A DNA stretch of 64,000 nucleotides, taken from assembly GCF_037974355.1 (NCBI RefSeq), contig NZ_CP150235.1, positions 992,001 to 1,056,000 of the forward strand, written 5' to 3'. The DNA is from Paenibacillus sp. FSL R5-0517 (GTDB lineage: Bacteria; Bacillota; Bacilli; Paenibacillales; Paenibacillaceae). The notes beneath the pieces were generated by a model. It did not search any database. It was not told where the DNA came from and saw only the letters and a program-made list of their open reading frames with translations. The first letter of the stretch is position 1, and each line of letters opens with the position of its first letter. A program made the position numbers and the translations under genes. This document shows, piece by piece, positions 35,001 through 43,421 of this stretch.

Positions 35001-37021
35001 GCATGGAACACTGGGTACATCTAGTCTCTGCGATGGATCAGGATACCTTTGTCCGTGGATATATCTACAGTTATGGGGACAACACAACACGCAAAGAGAC
35101 GTTCAGCTATCTGATTCAGAATTGTCATCCACGGGATGGAGAAGATGAGAAACAACTCGGAGAGTTGCTCCAGAAATACCCAATTAAAGAGAAAAAATTG
35201 CTGGAAGCAGCCATGTACGCGCCACAGTGGATGGAGATTGTTGCAAAACATCTGGGATGGGAAGGTCTTCGCAGTGCGGCATGGTACTTCCATGCTCATA
35301 TCAATGAACGCTTTACTGCGGAGAAAGAAACCATCGTGGCCCACTATTCTCCAATCTCACCACAGGACTTTAATGAAGGTGCGTTTGATATCGCTTGGTT
35401 TGAAGAAGCTTATGCTGCTGTCGGGGAGGAACGGTTCAATCTCTTATACGATTGTGCCAAGTATATTTCCGGGGGAGCCAACCATCGCAGATCTCAATTG
35501 TTTGCGGATGCTGCACTGGGCAAGCTTCGGCTGGAGGATATGCGTGATTCCGTGTCAGACAAGCGAAACAAAGATCATTTATTAACTTACAGTCTGATTC
35601 CATTCGCCGTAAATCGTGAACAGGATCTGCGTGAGCGTTACGACTTCATTCAGAAATTCCTGACACAGAGCAAGCAATTCGGCGCACAACGCCGCGCAAG
35701 TGAAGGTGTAGCATCACAGATTGCACTGGGTAACCTTGCTCGTAATGCTGGCTATGCCGATGTTACGCGGCTGATGTGGGACATGGAAGCACGTAAGCTC
35801 GATGAAATGAGATCTTTCTTTGAGCCATATGCATTGGATGCTGACACGACAGCACAATTGGTCATTGATGAGGAAGGCCAGCCCGAGATGGTTATCGTTA
35901 GCAAAGGCAAGACACTCAAATCTGTACCTGCCCGGTTCAAAAAAGATGGATATATCGCTGAACTGAAAGAGCTCAAAACGGATCTGGTGGATCAGTATCG
36001 CCGGGCAAGACAGGAGCTGGAGCGTTCGATGACGGCTGGAACATCCTTTACACGTCAGGAAATTGCCAGTCTGATGCAAAATCCGGTTATACATCCGTTG
36101 GTAAGAACGCTTGTATTCCAGTCAGGTGACAAGATGGGAAGATTCGATGGTTCGTCCAGTGGTCTGGTTGCTCCAGGACCAGAGGGTACGATCCATGCCC
36201 TAGCGGAACAGGATCAACTGTTGATTGCTCATCCGCTTCATCTGTATCAGAGCGGAAGCTGGAGTGAATTCCAACGGGATCTGTTCACCCGTCAGGAGCG
36301 TCAGCCGTTCAAGCAGGTATTCCGTGAATTATATCTTCCTAACGAGGACGAATTGGCTAATGGTACGGTGTCCCGTCGATATGCCGGGTATCAGATTCAA
36401 CCGAAAAAAACAGTTGCTCTGCTCAAAGGACGCCAATGGACAGTCAGTTATGAAGAAGGTCTGCAGAAGGTAAGCTACGAGCATAATCTGATTGCAAATC
36501 TCTATGCCATGGCCGATTGGTTCTCACCGGCAGATACCGAAGCACCAACACTGGAGACGGTGCAGTTCTACGATCGCAAGAGCTACAAACCTGTACCGTT
36601 GCAAGATGTGCCGCTGACGTTCTTCTCGGAAGTTATGCGTGATATCGATCTGGTGGTCAGTGTTGCACATGTGGGAGGTGTAGATCCGGAAGCCAGCCTG
36701 ACCACCATCGAGATGCGCCATGTCATTGTGAACGAGTCGTTGCGTCTGCTGAAGATCGACAATGTACGTCTGGATGGGAATTACGCACGGATTGATGGTA
36801 AATTGGGTGAGTATGCTGTTCATCTGGGTAGCGGCAATGTATTCAAACAAGCTACAGGTGCCCTTCATATCGTACCAGTGCACAGTCAGCATCGGGGTCG
36901 AATCTTCCTGCCATTCCTTGATGAAGATCCGAGAACGGCCGAGATTCTGTCCAAGGTGATGTTGCTTGCCGAAGATAAGAAGATCAAGGACCCGCAGATT
37001 CTTGCACAGTTACAGAATTAG
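32051..37021 (+). CDS. Very large DUF4132-family protein
   Basis: A 1656-residue cytoplasmic protein without signal peptide or membrane segments. The long N-terminal part is helical and repetitive, with HEAT-like stretches (for example RQKVIHVLLLQPIDQLTVSL and LQRLGALELLTEIAADPERA). The C-terminal 450 residues match the DUF4132 family as I know it from E. coli YehI-like proteins, including PLHLYQSG, RQPFKQVFRELYLP, YDRKSYKPVPLQDVP and the end block IFLPFLDEDPRTAEILSKVM. The biochemical function of the family is unknown; some members were historically annotated as molybdate-metabolism regulators (MolR). The start ATG 32051 has a perfect AAGGAGG seven bases upstream. A strong terminator follows. 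Confidence 0.85.
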   Translation: MNQEDQVQVYMDELQERAKSLTGVQLELAGYVVEIAGSTYLRGDEKMFLNTEKLLERLAAETQKPLFQPLLDVLQHLASESLVARFRYIAERATRFPYSNNYERRPFRTSDPGQHVAQVIRKLMGLFRMEMNNFSLEEYVSLREYKLDYLHEIRWVLADCIAYELDHQGGGMKQALHDIIYGDNQNALLTHEMIKGIFMSDQVEAYQMVGELLVAARLQEGLRQSIVERMDEGTLEAYIYILKIIIDNNLIRFSSVVRALAVWTGIGIEAANQRVAAQLIEQAHEALVQPEVREAWQQEANANKLFISLWATAVIEENDLKSKIIEIMDQGQLYQKIVAQYVLANSQNRELRLDIARRYLEAQDTELMHWIVTNYDAMYMYNWSFENGENQRSVYVWPLQALEDKALRRQDFDRFKQMLGVIPKGGSGGPSGVLEYVHYRIDMDDVVKKMLYLAAYDMDPEWIGEVIAIKDRLSPELRGELLSQFVQHPENEVQRQFVFESLSDKSMSNRESALAKAKLLTLTVEEMEQMEALMKLKTGSLRQKVIHVLLLQPIDQLTVSLKRLLQAKSELQRLGALELLTEIAADPERADQQEALQPLAQLIETPTAKEQKLLDKLTDQGSRYTASNGFGLFDPKRREPLLDEMRDLKDVTPKDIFTLSLDKTRPFLEGLNELVHEHRDYEYEVEYYAGYKETLLVGASLRSKVPYGERNEMKHMQQFPLHEVWENYIQHGEFSSMELMQLYMVIQLRDFNGKLSDHYSYFHDQYGYEELQKIPLLEGWRKTFAEQIYPLEDIEKLQQMLNSLPYKDQVVALISAAFLDSDPIDTFEIAEKTWASIIASMPADRLEKESGMLHILTAPWNYVVRGKIHDDNSFKRFFQTAYQFTSLVERSEPLSLLSLEDFLRAYQLNLIDEQEIYRQVLVGGNRLMFIRNLTSTRTEEIASDPKLIHLRDTVVNRILEIELTRGELSTEVSTLAMKLERIEGMEHWVHLVSAMDQDTFVRGYIYSYGDNTTRKETFSYLIQNCHPRDGEDEKQLGELLQKYPIKEKKLLEAAMYAPQWMEIVAKHLGWEGLRSAAWYFHAHINERFTAEKETIVAHYSPISPQDFNEGAFDIAWFEEAYAAVGEERFNLLYDCAKYISGGANHRRSQLFADAALGKLRLEDMRDSVSDKRNKDHLLTYSLIPFAVNREQDLRERYDFIQKFLTQSKQFGAQRRASEGVASQIALGNLARNAGYADVTRLMWDMEARKLDEMRSFFEPYALDADTTAQLVIDEEGQPEMVIVSKGKTLKSVPARFKKDGYIAELKELKTDLVDQYRRARQELERSMTAGTSFTRQEIASLMQNPVIHPLVRTLVFQSGDKMGRFDGSSSGLVAPGPEGTIHALAEQDQLLIAHPLHLYQSGSWSEFQRDLFTRQERQPFKQVFRELYLPNEDELANGTVSRRYAGYQIQPKKTVALLKGRQWTVSYEEGLQKVSYEHNLIANLYAMADWFSPADTEAPTLETVQFYDRKSYKPVPLQDVPLTFFSEVMRDIDLVVSVAHVGGVDPEASLTTIEMRHVIVNESLRLLKIDNVRLDGNYARIDGKLGEYAVHLGSGNVFKQATGALHIVPVHSQHRGRIFLPFLDEDPRTAEILSKVMLLAEDKKIKDPQILAQLQN

Positions 37022-37041
37022 AAGTTAGCGAATTAGAAGTG

Positions 37042-37068
37042 AACCGCCCTGTGGGGCGGTTTTTTTTA
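37042..37068 (+). terminator. Terminator of the DUF4132 operon
   Basis: AACCGCCC pairs with GGGCGGTT around TGTG, followed by seven T. Confidence 0.9.
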
Positions 37069-37131
37069 TTTGTTACCCCGATTTTCAATGTATCTCCGAA
37101 TCTCGTGAACAAGCGGGAGAGACTTCAACAT

Positions 37132-37180
37132 AAAGCGGCTGAGGAACCTGATAAAAGGGACTTCAGTTGCTTTTATATTT
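37132..37180 (+). terminator. Second hairpin with T-rich tail downstream of the DUF4132 operon
   Basis: AAAGCGGCTGAGG (37132-37144) pairs along its full length, with wobbles, with CTTCAGTTGCTTT (37161-37173), followed by TATATTTTT. Either a back-up terminator or a structured leader; no promoter was found between it and the first terminator. Confidence 0.5.
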
Positions 37181-37459
37181 TTGGATAAATCAATGGGCCG
37201 GATTGGTTCCGGTTACAAATAGACCTGGGACCCAGAGTATCTCAACATATCCCTTAATATGTTAATTAATTGTATTAATTGGTTGGTGAGGAGTGGGTCG
37301 AACCGACTGTTTTTAAAAGTAGAGAATTGGTTCGGAAATAGTTACGGAACTGTAAATAATTCGCTTTCTTGTTATGTTATCTGAATTTAAAGTGAGATGA
37401 TTCCAAAGGACTAGGCTCGCTATAATCTGTTATTTACCAAATTTAAGGGGGTGTAATTC

Positions 37460-37546
37460 ATGATCATGTCGGCTATCGTTAGGAAGCGAAATCTGCTGTC
37501 TTGCTTGCAGGCTGCAGTTTCCGAAGCCATGTGCAGGACGACCTGA
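37460..37546 (+). CDS. Possible 28-residue leader ORF before the GH3 gene
   Basis: ATG 37460 has an excellent ribosome site (AAGGGGGTG, six bases upstream) and a TATAAT box at 37420-37425. The frame encodes MIMSAIVRKRNLLSCLQAAV plus eight residues, ending at TGA 37546, 101 bases before the GH3 start. The DNA inside it contains a GCTTGCAGGCTGCAG self-complementary stretch. It may be a regulatory leader peptide or a small unannotated protein. There is no family support, only the ribosome site and position. Confidence 0.35.
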   Translation: MIMSAIVRKRNLLSCLQAAVSEAMCRTT

Positions 37547-37647
37547 ATGCTTGAAAGACTGGGATCAAGCCAGTTTGCATTCCCTTGTATACATGTATTC
37601 AATATGTGCACAAGAAAAATGATCAAGAGAGAGGGAGAACTTACAAC

Positions 37648-40359
37648 ATGAACAGAAGACTCAATCTAATTTTCCTCAAACGATGGTTTATGCTATTAAT
37701 CATCGTGGCGGTTGCGGCTATGCCGCTGCATGCCTTCGCCGCGGAGGCGGAATTCGGGGCTGATCGGCCTTGGATGAACAAATCCTTATCTGCGGAGGAG
37801 CGCACCGAGCTGTTACTCAAGGAGATGACGCTGGAGGAGAAAGTTGGATTCGTAACTGGTAAAGTAAATAACTATTATGGTTTCTATAATGATGGATTGG
37901 AGCGCCTCGGCATTCCGGCATTACAGATGGCAGATGGACCTGCAGGGGTACGTGTGGCCAACCCGGATGTGCAGGACAAAAAGTCTACGGCACTGCCTGC
38001 ACCAATTGCGCTAGCTGCTTCCTGGGACACTAATCTTGCCAAGAAATATGGTGATCTGATCGGTCAGGAAGCACATGATACAACACATAATGTAGTTCTC
38101 GGCCCTGGGCTGGATATTGCACGTACACCATGGGGTTCCCGGAACTTTGAATCGCTCGGTGAAGATCCATTGCTGGCTTCCGGTATGGGTGCAGCGTATG
38201 TAAACGGGATTCAAAGCAATCCGGTTATCGCTACAGCGAAACACTACATCCTGAACAACCAGGAGACGGAGCGTTTCACCACCAATGCAACAGCCAGCGA
38301 ACGTGCCATTCAGGAAGTCTATGCACGTCCGTTCCAAGCGATGGTTCAAAAAGCGGATCTCGGTTCCGCAATGTGTTCATTTAACCAGGTGAACGGTACA
38401 TACGCTTGTGAGAACAAGGAGATGCTGACCGATGTCCTTAAGGATCAGTTTGGCTTCGAAGGGTTCGTCATGAGTGATTACGGTGCAAACTTCAGCACTG
38501 CCAAATCCGCCAATGCGGGTCTGGATCTGGAGACACCTGGGGAGCCGTATGGCAAATGGGGAGACAAATTGCTGGAAGCCGTGAACAAAGGCGAAGTCAG
38601 CGAGCAAACGATTGATGAGAAGGTTAGACGCATTTTGCTTCAGATGTTCGATAAAGGGCTGTTCGATAATCCTGTAACGAATACACAAATCAATGCCAAG
38701 AAAGACGGCAAACAAGCGCGTGAAATTGCAGAAGAGAGCATGGTTCTTTTGCAAAACAACGATAATGTACTGCCACTTTCCAAGAAAAACGTGAAATCCA
38801 TCGCGGTCATCGGACCGGATGCAGATAACGCATCAGCTGCTGGTGGTGGTAGCAGTCTGGTTAACCCGACGTATACCGTAAGTCCACTGCAAGGTATCCG
38901 TAACCGTGCCGGTAACGGTGTGGATGTAAAATATGCGGCCGGAACTGATCCAATCTCCGCAGGAGATGCATTTAATGGACCGTCTGCCGTACCTTCCACT
39001 CTTTTATCGCCAGCAGATGCTCAAAAAAGTGAAAGAGACTATGGTACAGATCGTGCGGAATACGGTCTGCGTGCTGAATACTGGACGAATAAAGATATGG
39101 AGGGTAACCCTTCTCTGGTCCGTACAGACAATCAGGTCAACATGAATCTTGGATTCTACAACTATGAAGGTTTTAACGCACAATCTTCCAAGCTTCCCGT
39201 GACACCAACGAAATTCAATGCCAAAATGTCCGCTCGTTGGATAGGGGCAATCACAGCCCCTCAAACGGGTGAATATAAACTGTCCCTGACCAGTCTCGGT
39301 TCTGCGAAACTGTATGTGGATGATGAGTTACTCGTAGACAATCAAGGTGATACATTGAGCACAACGAAGAAAGAAATCACGTTCAAAGAAGGCGAGTCCC
39401 ACGACATTCGGATTGAGTATCGTACCGATTTCCCGGTACAGTCCAATCATGATATGGGCGCACAGGTTCGTTTTGGCTGGGAAGCTCCAGAAGACGCTGT
39501 TGATATTAAAATGCAAAAAGCAGTTGAGCTGGCGAAAAAATCCGATGTTGCCGTCGTAGTAACACGTACGTATGACAGTGAAGGTTATGTAGACCGTTCC
39601 GATCTGGAACTGCCGAATAACCAGGAGCAACTGATTCGCAAGGTAGCGGCAGCCAATCCGAAAACGATCGTGGTGCAGATGAGTGGTCGTGCTGTAGAAA
39701 TGGATTCCTGGCAAAAAGAAGTACCATCCATCGTTCAGGCTTGGTATGCAGGTCAGGAACAAGGTAACGCCGTGGCACGTGTTCTGTTCGGAGATGTGAA
39801 TCCATCCGGTAAGTTACCAGTGACGTTCCCATCAGATGATTCCCAGACCCCGGTATCCACTGCGGAACAATTCCCGGGTGTGAATGGGGTGGGTAACTAC
39901 TCCGAAGGTATCTTTGTAGGGTACAAAGGATATGACAAAGAAGGCATGACACCGGCGTTCGCTTTTGGACACGGACTGTCGTATACCGATTTTAATTATC
40001 GTAATCTGCATGTGAAGAACACAGGCAAAGGCGACAAAGCAACCGTGGAAGTATCTCTGAACCTGCGCAATACAGGTAAAGTTTCCGGTGCAGAAGTCGT
40101 ACAGGTCTATGTTGGCAATCTGCCAACCAAAGTGGAGACGCCAGAGAAGCAACTTGCTGGCTGGGCGAAGGTTGATCTGAAGGCAGGCAAGCAGCAACGG
40201 GTCAACATTCAACTGGATCGCAGCGCACTGTCCTATTGGGATGAAACATCCCATGAATGGGTAATGCCTAAGGGTAAAGTTCAAGTGTATGTCGGCAATG
40301 CATCAGATGATATCCGTCTGACAGGCAGTGTGAATATCGGAAGCAAGTCCGGTAAATAA
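37648..40359 (+). CDS. Secreted GH3 glycosidase (beta-glucosidase type) with PA14 insert
   Basis: A 903-residue exported enzyme. The signal peptide (hydrophobic MLLIIVAVAAMPLHAFA) is followed by the GH3 (alpha/beta)8 domain, with KHYILNNQE and the nucleophile Asp in GFVMSDYGA. A second alpha/beta sandwich domain begins around TYTVSPLQGI and continues in VAVVVTRTYDSEGYVDRSDL. It is interrupted by a PA14-like carbohydrate-binding insert (about 455-600; RAEYWTNKDMEG to VRFGWE). A fibronectin III-like C-terminal domain (KVSGAEVVQVYVG) completes it. Such enzymes hydrolyse terminal beta-linked sugars from oligosaccharides or glycosides. ATG 37648 follows GAGGGAG. A terminator separates it from the GH30 gene, although both act on beta-glycosides. 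Confidence 0.92.
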   Translation: MNRRLNLIFLKRWFMLLIIVAVAAMPLHAFAAEAEFGADRPWMNKSLSAEERTELLLKEMTLEEKVGFVTGKVNNYYGFYNDGLERLGIPALQMADGPAGVRVANPDVQDKKSTALPAPIALAASWDTNLAKKYGDLIGQEAHDTTHNVVLGPGLDIARTPWGSRNFESLGEDPLLASGMGAAYVNGIQSNPVIATAKHYILNNQETERFTTNATASERAIQEVYARPFQAMVQKADLGSAMCSFNQVNGTYACENKEMLTDVLKDQFGFEGFVMSDYGANFSTAKSANAGLDLETPGEPYGKWGDKLLEAVNKGEVSEQTIDEKVRRILLQMFDKGLFDNPVTNTQINAKKDGKQAREIAEESMVLLQNNDNVLPLSKKNVKSIAVIGPDADNASAAGGGSSLVNPTYTVSPLQGIRNRAGNGVDVKYAAGTDPISAGDAFNGPSAVPSTLLSPADAQKSERDYGTDRAEYGLRAEYWTNKDMEGNPSLVRTDNQVNMNLGFYNYEGFNAQSSKLPVTPTKFNAKMSARWIGAITAPQTGEYKLSLTSLGSAKLYVDDELLVDNQGDTLSTTKKEITFKEGESHDIRIEYRTDFPVQSNHDMGAQVRFGWEAPEDAVDIKMQKAVELAKKSDVAVVVTRTYDSEGYVDRSDLELPNNQEQLIRKVAAANPKTIVVQMSGRAVEMDSWQKEVPSIVQAWYAGQEQGNAVARVLFGDVNPSGKLPVTFPSDDSQTPVSTAEQFPGVNGVGNYSEGIFVGYKGYDKEGMTPAFAFGHGLSYTDFNYRNLHVKNTGKGDKATVEVSLNLRNTGKVSGAEVVQVYVGNLPTKVETPEKQLAGWAKVDLKAGKQQRVNIQLDRSALSYWDETSHEWVMPKGKVQVYVGNASDDIRLTGSVNIGSKSGK

Positions 40360-40388
40360 AAGTGAAGTCAGGGAGATCGCAAAAATGA

Positions 40389-40415
40389 GTCGTGGCCTAA
40401 TGGCCGCGGCTTTTT
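40389..40415 (+). terminator. Terminator after GH3 gene
   Basis: GTCGTGGCC pairs (two wobbles) with GGCCGCGGC around TAAT, followed by five T. Confidence 0.8.
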
Positions 40416-40441
40416 CCATAATGGAAGGAGAGTGAAGTGTG

Positions 40442-42010
40442 ATGAACATGGGCTGGCGAGAGCATCCCAAACGATGGATCATCCTGTTCATCGCTGTTTG
40501 TTGTGTCGGTGTAGGGGTCTGGATTATCTTCAACCGAAGTGAAGAACCCGCTCCGCCACCGGTAGTGGACAAGCAGAGAGCGGCCGAAGTCTGGTTAACC
40601 ACAGGAGATCAGCAAAATCTGCTTACACCACAAAAGCCTATTCCAATTACAGATCAGAATGATGCAGACACAGGCTCTTCAGTCGCTTCAACGCAGGAGT
40701 CAGACACTTCTTCGTCGGAGTTCACCATACAGATTAACCCGGACAAGACGTATCAGACCATGGATGGATTTGGCGCAGCGATGACAGGTTCGTCGGTACA
40801 TCTGATTAATCAGCTTCCAGAGGAAAAGCAAGAACAACTGCTGAAGGAACTGTTTACAATGGAAGGGCTAAACATGGATATGGTGCGTCATACGATTGGT
40901 GCCTCCGATTATTCGGTGGGTGAATCAGGTGAGGCTTCAAGCTATACCTATGATGATATCGAGTCCGGCACGGACTACGAGATGGAACACTTTTCGATCG
41001 ATAAAGATCAGGATGTTGTGAATATGTTGGAGCGTGTAGCTGGATTGAAACCGGATCTTAAAGTATTGGGCACACCGTGGACGGCCCCGGCTTGGATGAA
41101 GTACGGGGAAGAGAAGACCACTAACGGCTGGTATCTGGATTATAACAATCCCAAGGTATATGAAGCTTATGCGAGATATTTTGTGAAGTATATCGAAGCT
41201 TATCAGGCGAAGGGCATTCCCATCTACGGGATCACGTTGCAAAATGAACCGGAGTTCACCTCGGATAAATATCCGAGTATGAGTATGGGGGCCGAAGAAC
41301 AAGCCATGTTCATTCGGGATGATCTCGGCCCGGCACTACAGGATGCGGGACTGGATACACGAATCATCGCATATGATCATAACTGGGATCGGGCGGTCGA
41401 ATATACCGGCAAGGTGCTGGGTGATGAGCAGGCTGCTGCCTATATCGATGGATCTGCTTTTCACTGTTATGCAGGTGATCCATCTGCCATGTCGGAAGTG
41501 CATGAGCGCTTCCCGGATAAACATATCTATTTTACCGAATGTAGTGGTGGGGAGTGGAGTCCTGATTTTGGCGAGAATCTGAGCTGGCAGATGTCCAATC
41601 TCATCATTGGTGCACCTCGCAACTGGGCGAAGAATGTACTGCTCTGGAACATTGCACTCGATCCGCAAGGGGGTCCCACGAACGGGGGCTGTGAGAACTG
41701 CCGTGGGGGTGTGACGATTGACCCGGACAGTGATGAAATCACTAGAAATGTCGAGTATTATGCGTTGGGCCACATCAGCCGTTATGTGCGTCCGGGAGCT
41801 GTAAGAGTGGATTCCACGCAAGAACATGGGCAGATTGAGAACGTTGCCTTCCGCAATCCGAATGGAACGATGGTGCTGGTTGCAGCTAATACGGGTGAGG
41901 CAGATGTTTCCTTTGATGTAGTCATGGATGGAGATACGTTTCGATATGTGCTGACTTCCCAATCGGCAGTTACCTTACGTTGGACTCCGAAAATGGGGAC
42001 AGAGTATTAA
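40442..42010 (+). CDS. Membrane-anchored GH30 glycosidase
   Basis: A 522-residue protein with an N-terminal signal anchor (WIILFIAVCCVGVGVWIIF) and a Ser/Thr/Asp-rich linker to about residue 95. A GH30 catalytic domain of the glucosylceramidase/beta-1,6-glucanase type follows. Landmarks are QTMDGFGAAMTGSSV, LGTPWTAPAWMK, the acid/base Glu in ITLQNEPEF and the nucleophile Glu in IYFTECSGGEW. A short C-terminal beta domain (VLVAANTGEADVSFDV) ends it. Exact specificity cannot be read from sequence. ATG 40442 is used; GTG 40439 and ATG 40448 are alternatives after the same GGAAGGAG site. The preceding terminator may allow partial read-through from the GH3 gene. Confidence 0.9.
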   Translation: MNMGWREHPKRWIILFIAVCCVGVGVWIIFNRSEEPAPPPVVDKQRAAEVWLTTGDQQNLLTPQKPIPITDQNDADTGSSVASTQESDTSSSEFTIQINPDKTYQTMDGFGAAMTGSSVHLINQLPEEKQEQLLKELFTMEGLNMDMVRHTIGASDYSVGESGEASSYTYDDIESGTDYEMEHFSIDKDQDVVNMLERVAGLKPDLKVLGTPWTAPAWMKYGEEKTTNGWYLDYNNPKVYEAYARYFVKYIEAYQAKGIPIYGITLQNEPEFTSDKYPSMSMGAEEQAMFIRDDLGPALQDAGLDTRIIAYDHNWDRAVEYTGKVLGDEQAAAYIDGSAFHCYAGDPSAMSEVHERFPDKHIYFTECSGGEWSPDFGENLSWQMSNLIIGAPRNWAKNVLLWNIALDPQGGPTNGGCENCRGGVTIDPDSDEITRNVEYYALGHISRYVRPGAVRVDSTQEHGQIENVAFRNPNGTMVLVAANTGEADVSFDVVMDGDTFRYVLTSQSAVTLRWTPKMGTEY

Positions 42011-42129
42011 TTCAAGCTTGGGGATTAGAGTGCAGATGGAAGGATGGCATGGTAAAAGGCTTTTGGAGTTTTTTGAATAGGCTGATAAATGATAAGAGGC
42101 AGGCGGGGTAACGTAAGCTTGCCCATAGA

Positions 42130-42184
42130 CAAACACCCCGGCAACCTTTTCCCTGAGATGGGAAGGTTGCCGGGGTGTTTATCG
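42130..42184. terminator. Strong terminator between GH30 gene and FNT gene
   Basis: AAACACCCCGGCAACCTT pairs perfectly with AAGGTTGCCGGGGTGTTT around a 14-base loop. It separates convergent genes. Confidence 0.88.
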
Positions 42185-42248
42185 TTTCTCTTACCGGTTA
42201 GCCTCGGTCAATGGACCGGGCCGGGAGGGGATTTTTTTTTACCGGAGA

Positions 42249-43037
42249 TTAATGTGTCTCTTCATCCAGAAACGGTTTGTTCACCGCATAATACATAAAG
42301 CCCATCAGCAGCACACCACCCACCAGATTACCCAGGGTCACGGGCACCAGGTTGTGAAGCACACCTTCAAATGAGATCGTCCCCGGGTGATTCAGCACAA
42401 GCGCGATCGCGAACGTACACATATTGGCGATGCTGTGCTCATATCCCGAGATGAAGAAGCAGAACACAAAGAGCATCATGGCAAACATTTTGGCTCCATT
42501 CTCCTTCATGAACATCGGGACAAAGAATGCCATACATACGAGCCAGTTACACAAAATTCCCCGGAAAAAGAGCTGCATGGTTGGGACCTCCATCTTGTGC
42601 TCCACCACGCTTAACAGAAACCCATTCACCTGAGACGAGTCGAACAATCCGGTCAGGTATATTAACAAGGCAAACACGGCTGCGCCCATCAGATTACCGC
42701 TATAACTTGCAATCCACAGCTTGATCACTTCGAACCAGCGCAGTTTCTTGCGCAGCGCCGCATACGTGTAATAGAACGTATTGCCCGTGAACAGGTCACC
42801 CCCACCGTAGGCGATCAGGATGATGGCCGCGCCAAACGTAATGGCTGCCATCGGATAGGTAAACGGGGACTGCTCCATATAAAAGAAGTTACCTGTCTTA
42901 AACGCCACGATGACGCCGAATCCGATAAACATACTGGCCAGCATGGAACGTGCAAGGTACCTGATTAAGCTTTGTTTGTAAATCTTGTGTTTCTTCAGAG
43001 CAAGTTGTTCCACGTTCCGTAGAGCTTCCGTTTCCAT
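42249..43037 (-). CDS. Formate/nitrite transporter (FNT) family channel
   Basis: A 262-residue pentameric channel of the FNT family with about six transmembrane helices. Family motifs include GGGDLFTGNTFYY, SGNLMGA, the half-helix region GYEHSIANM with the central His, and GNLVGGVLLM. The family moves small monovalent anions such as formate, nitrite or hydrosulfide. The nearby nitrate locus makes nitrite plausible, but it lies 14 kb away with no formate-lyase or nitrite-reductase partner, so the substrate is open. GGAGGAG precedes ATG 43037. Confidence 0.92.
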   Translation of the reverse strand: METEALRNVEQLALKKHKIYKQSLIRYLARSMLASMFIGFGVIVAFKTGNFFYMEQSPFTYPMAAITFGAAIILIAYGGGDLFTGNTFYYTYAALRKKLRWFEVIKLWIASYSGNLMGAAVFALLIYLTGLFDSSQVNGFLLSVVEHKMEVPTMQLFFRGILCNWLVCMAFFVPMFMKENGAKMFAMMLFVFCFFISGYEHSIANMCTFAIALVLNHPGTISFEGVLHNLVPVTLGNLVGGVLLMGFMYYAVNKPFLDEETH

Positions 43038-43421
43038 AATTCTCCTCCAGTAGTTAAGTTGAATGATTGCATTAACTTACAAATCTCACCAAGTTCCTTT
43101 TATTATAACGATTTTTGAGATAGTAACACGCTTTTTCAGAAAGAATATCTTTAATCAGTTAAAGTTTATTTTGGATGTGAACTTATAATATGGGTTCATA
43201 TTGTTTGCATTTTTTGAATAGTTATTTGCATATTTTTCTCGTTCCGTAATTCTGAAATTTATATAGAACAATGTATCCCCATGTTAAGTGAAATTTGTAT
43301 GGGTTACATCGATATAATCTTCTTTTATCTGGTTTTTTTACTAGTTGTTTTGTTCAGAAATTGTTCAGAGTATCTTGATAAAATTTGTGCGGAAAACGAA
43401 GTTTTATTGGGAGGAACAAAT
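43038..43421. other. Divergent AT-rich intergenic region between FNT gene and SLH operon
   Basis: About 380 bases. A minus-strand TATAAT (near 43103-43108) could serve the FNT gene but has no good -35. A tandem TTGTTCAGA repeat lies at about 43353-43371, ahead of the SLH operon start. No GlnR box or hexaloop leader of the kind seen at narK/nasB was found here. The frame upstream of 43422 is open but lacks a ribosome site. Confidence 0.4.

Noticed and set aside
43281..43421. Upstream in-frame start for the first SLH protein
   Set aside because: No ribosome site; a standard signal peptide begins at 43422 after GGGAGGAAC.
42249..43421. GlnR box or ANTAR leader at the FNT gene
   Set aside because: No match to TGTNA-N7-TNACA and no hexaloop pair overlapping a terminator was found.
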